A stretch of DNA of 64,000 bases. Source: Methanobacterium sp. ERen5 (lineage in GTDB: Archaea > Methanobacteriota > Methanobacteria > Methanobacteriales > Methanobacteriaceae). Below are positions 63,233-64,000 of this stretch, in pieces; positions within the stretch are counted from its first letter, which is position 1; every line of letters starts with the position of its first letter. The notes beneath the pieces are model-generated. The model ran no database searches, was not told the DNA's origin, and was given only the letters and a program-made list of their open reading frames with translations. The stretch covers positions 931,001-995,000 of the forward strand of contig CP099988.1 of NCBI GenBank assembly GCA_024167805.1. Direction: 5' to 3'. The position numbers and the translations under genes were made by a program.

Positions 63233-64000
63233 TCACATTGAGTTTAATTCTACCTCTAACAATTTGTTGGTCTCTGTAGGATCTGCCTTACCTCGTGTGA
63301 GTCGCATAACCTGCCCCACCAAGAAATTTATTGCATTTTTCTTTCCTTCAAAGTAATCTGAAACAGCATCTGGGTTTTCTTTTATGACTTGTTTAATTGC
63401 ATCGACAACCTGATCCTCATCAACAACACCTGTCAAACCCATTTCTTCTGCGATGGTACTGGGCATCTGGGAGTTTTTTGGTAATTTCTCCATGATCCTC
63501 TTACCAGCTTTAGCAGTGATCTTCTTATTCTGCAACATCTCGAGTAGATCAACTATTTGTGATGCTGTAATTTCACTCTCTTTGAAGCTCATCTTGTTGT
63601 AGTAAATTACTCTCTTGAGTTCATCTCTCATCCAGAGTGCAGCAAATTCAGGATCAACAGAATTTGCAACTTCTTCAAATGCATCAGCAAGCTCTAATTC
63701 AGACGTAATTACCTTCGCATGGTCACTACTGATGCCGTACTCATTGACAAACCTTTCAGTTTTTATGTGGGCCGGTTCTGGCATTTCTTCACGTATGATT
63801 TCCACAGCCTCTTCTTCAGCCTGCATAGGTGGGAGATCTGGATCAGGAATGTACCTGTAATCTTCAGCCTCTTCCTTAAGACGCATTGGCACAGTAATCA
63901 TCTGGGATTCAAGAAAAGCACGAGTTTCCTGTTTAATCTCGATTCCACGTTTCAACAGATTTTTTTGTCTTACCATCTCAAACTGAAGTGCCTTGTATGC
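63233..64000 (-). CDS. gatB: Asp-tRNA(Asn)/Glu-tRNA(Gln) amidotransferase subunit B, C-terminal part (partial)
   Basis: The last 255 codons of GatB, which turns Glu-tRNA-Gln or Asp-tRNA-Asn into the amide form with GatA and GatC. The frame stays open to the right edge (AYKALQFE precedes the first Met in view). KEEAEDYRYIPDPDLPP and the C-terminal helical Yqey-like region ending in GQVMRLTRGKADP are typical. GatE is the nearest alternative, but the C-terminus fits GatB better. The stop is at 63233, with a 236-base spacer to the CBS gene. Confidence 0.88.
   Translation of the reverse strand, partial: AYKALQFEMVRQKNLLKRGIEIKQETRAFLESQMITVPMRLKEEAEDYRYIPDPDLPPMQAEEEAVEIIREEMPEPAHIKTERFVNEYGISSDHAKVITSELELADAFEEVANSVDPEFAALWMRDELKRVIYYNKMSFKESEITASQIVDLLEMLQNKKITAKAGKRIMEKLPKNSQMPSTIAEEMGLTGVVDEDQVVDAIKQVIKENPDAVSDYFEGKKNAINFLVGQVMRLTRGKADPTETNKLLEVELNSM

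Overview
The window is a gene-dense, AT-rich stretch of a methanogen chromosome, most likely a hydrogenotrophic member of the Methanobacteriales (Methanobacterium or close relative). The evidence is direct: a complete methyl-coenzyme M reductase operon (mcrBDCGA), a complete methyltransferase operon (mtrEDCBAFGH), the F420-non-reducing hydrogenase (mvhDGAB), coenzyme M genes (comB, comC, comD, comE), coenzyme F420 and methanopterin genes (cofG, mptA) and archaeal information genes (L10e, Trm1, Taw2, PsmB, aCPSF1, GatB). The order comB / DUF1922 / MTH1187-type protein / psmB / aCPSF1 / purM / comCDE matches what I remember of Methanothermobacter, so this is core, vertically inherited chromosome. 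I see no insertion sequence, prophage, CRISPR array, rRNA, tRNA or defence locus.

Layout. 1-9.8 kb: end of upp, fumarase beta subunit, mfnA (methanofuran tyramine), pps, L10e, a CooC-like nickel ATPase, Pcc1, FKBP, a HIGH-type nucleotidyltransferase, pyrC and a small CooT-like nickel protein. 9.9-14 kb: mvhDGAB on the minus strand, ending in a hairpin terminator. 14-16.4 kb: a nearly 500-bp regulatory spacer and sufCB. 16.7-20.6 kb: PRC-barrel protein, cobY, methanogenesis marker 14 and a DASS anion transporter. 21-30.8 kb: mtr and mcr, with a hairpin plus U-tract between them and a terminator after mtrH. 31-35 kb: mmp10 (the radical SAM arginine methylase of McrA) divergent from mcr, a membrane metallophosphoesterase, marker 7 and an overlapping methanogen-specific gene. 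35-46 kb: TRAM protein, comB, TraB, DUF1922, a GTPBP1-like GTPase, a tRNA thiolase, a thiamine-binding-type protein, a DegT aminotransferase, a CPBP protease, trm1 and two tandem DUF4013 genes. 46-64 kb: an Lrp regulator, mptA, cofG, a response-regulator/PAS/kinase fusion, taw2, purP, psmB, aCPSF1, purM, comCDE, an aldo-keto reductase, hisE, a CBS-ParB-like protein and the end of gatB.

How it fits together: Mvh delivers H2 electrons to heterodisulfide reductase, Mtr moves the methyl group to coenzyme M, Mcr makes methane, and the surrounding genes build the cofactors and modify or activate Mcr.

The most important caution is that five genes (mfnA, pyrC, sufC, mtrA, trm1), and probably a sixth (the metallophosphoesterase), are broken by the apparent loss of one base in a homopolymer run. 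Because mtrA and others are essential, I read this as a systematic sequence error rather than gene decay. I found no clearly new multi-gene system. The best leads are regulatory: a cluster of TTAAC/GTTAA inverted repeats around a TATA element between mvh and suf, and inverted repeats flanking TATA-like cores elsewhere. Protein leads are the CBS-ParB-like protein, which may be a regulated free-serine kinase, and the unnamed partner of marker 7.
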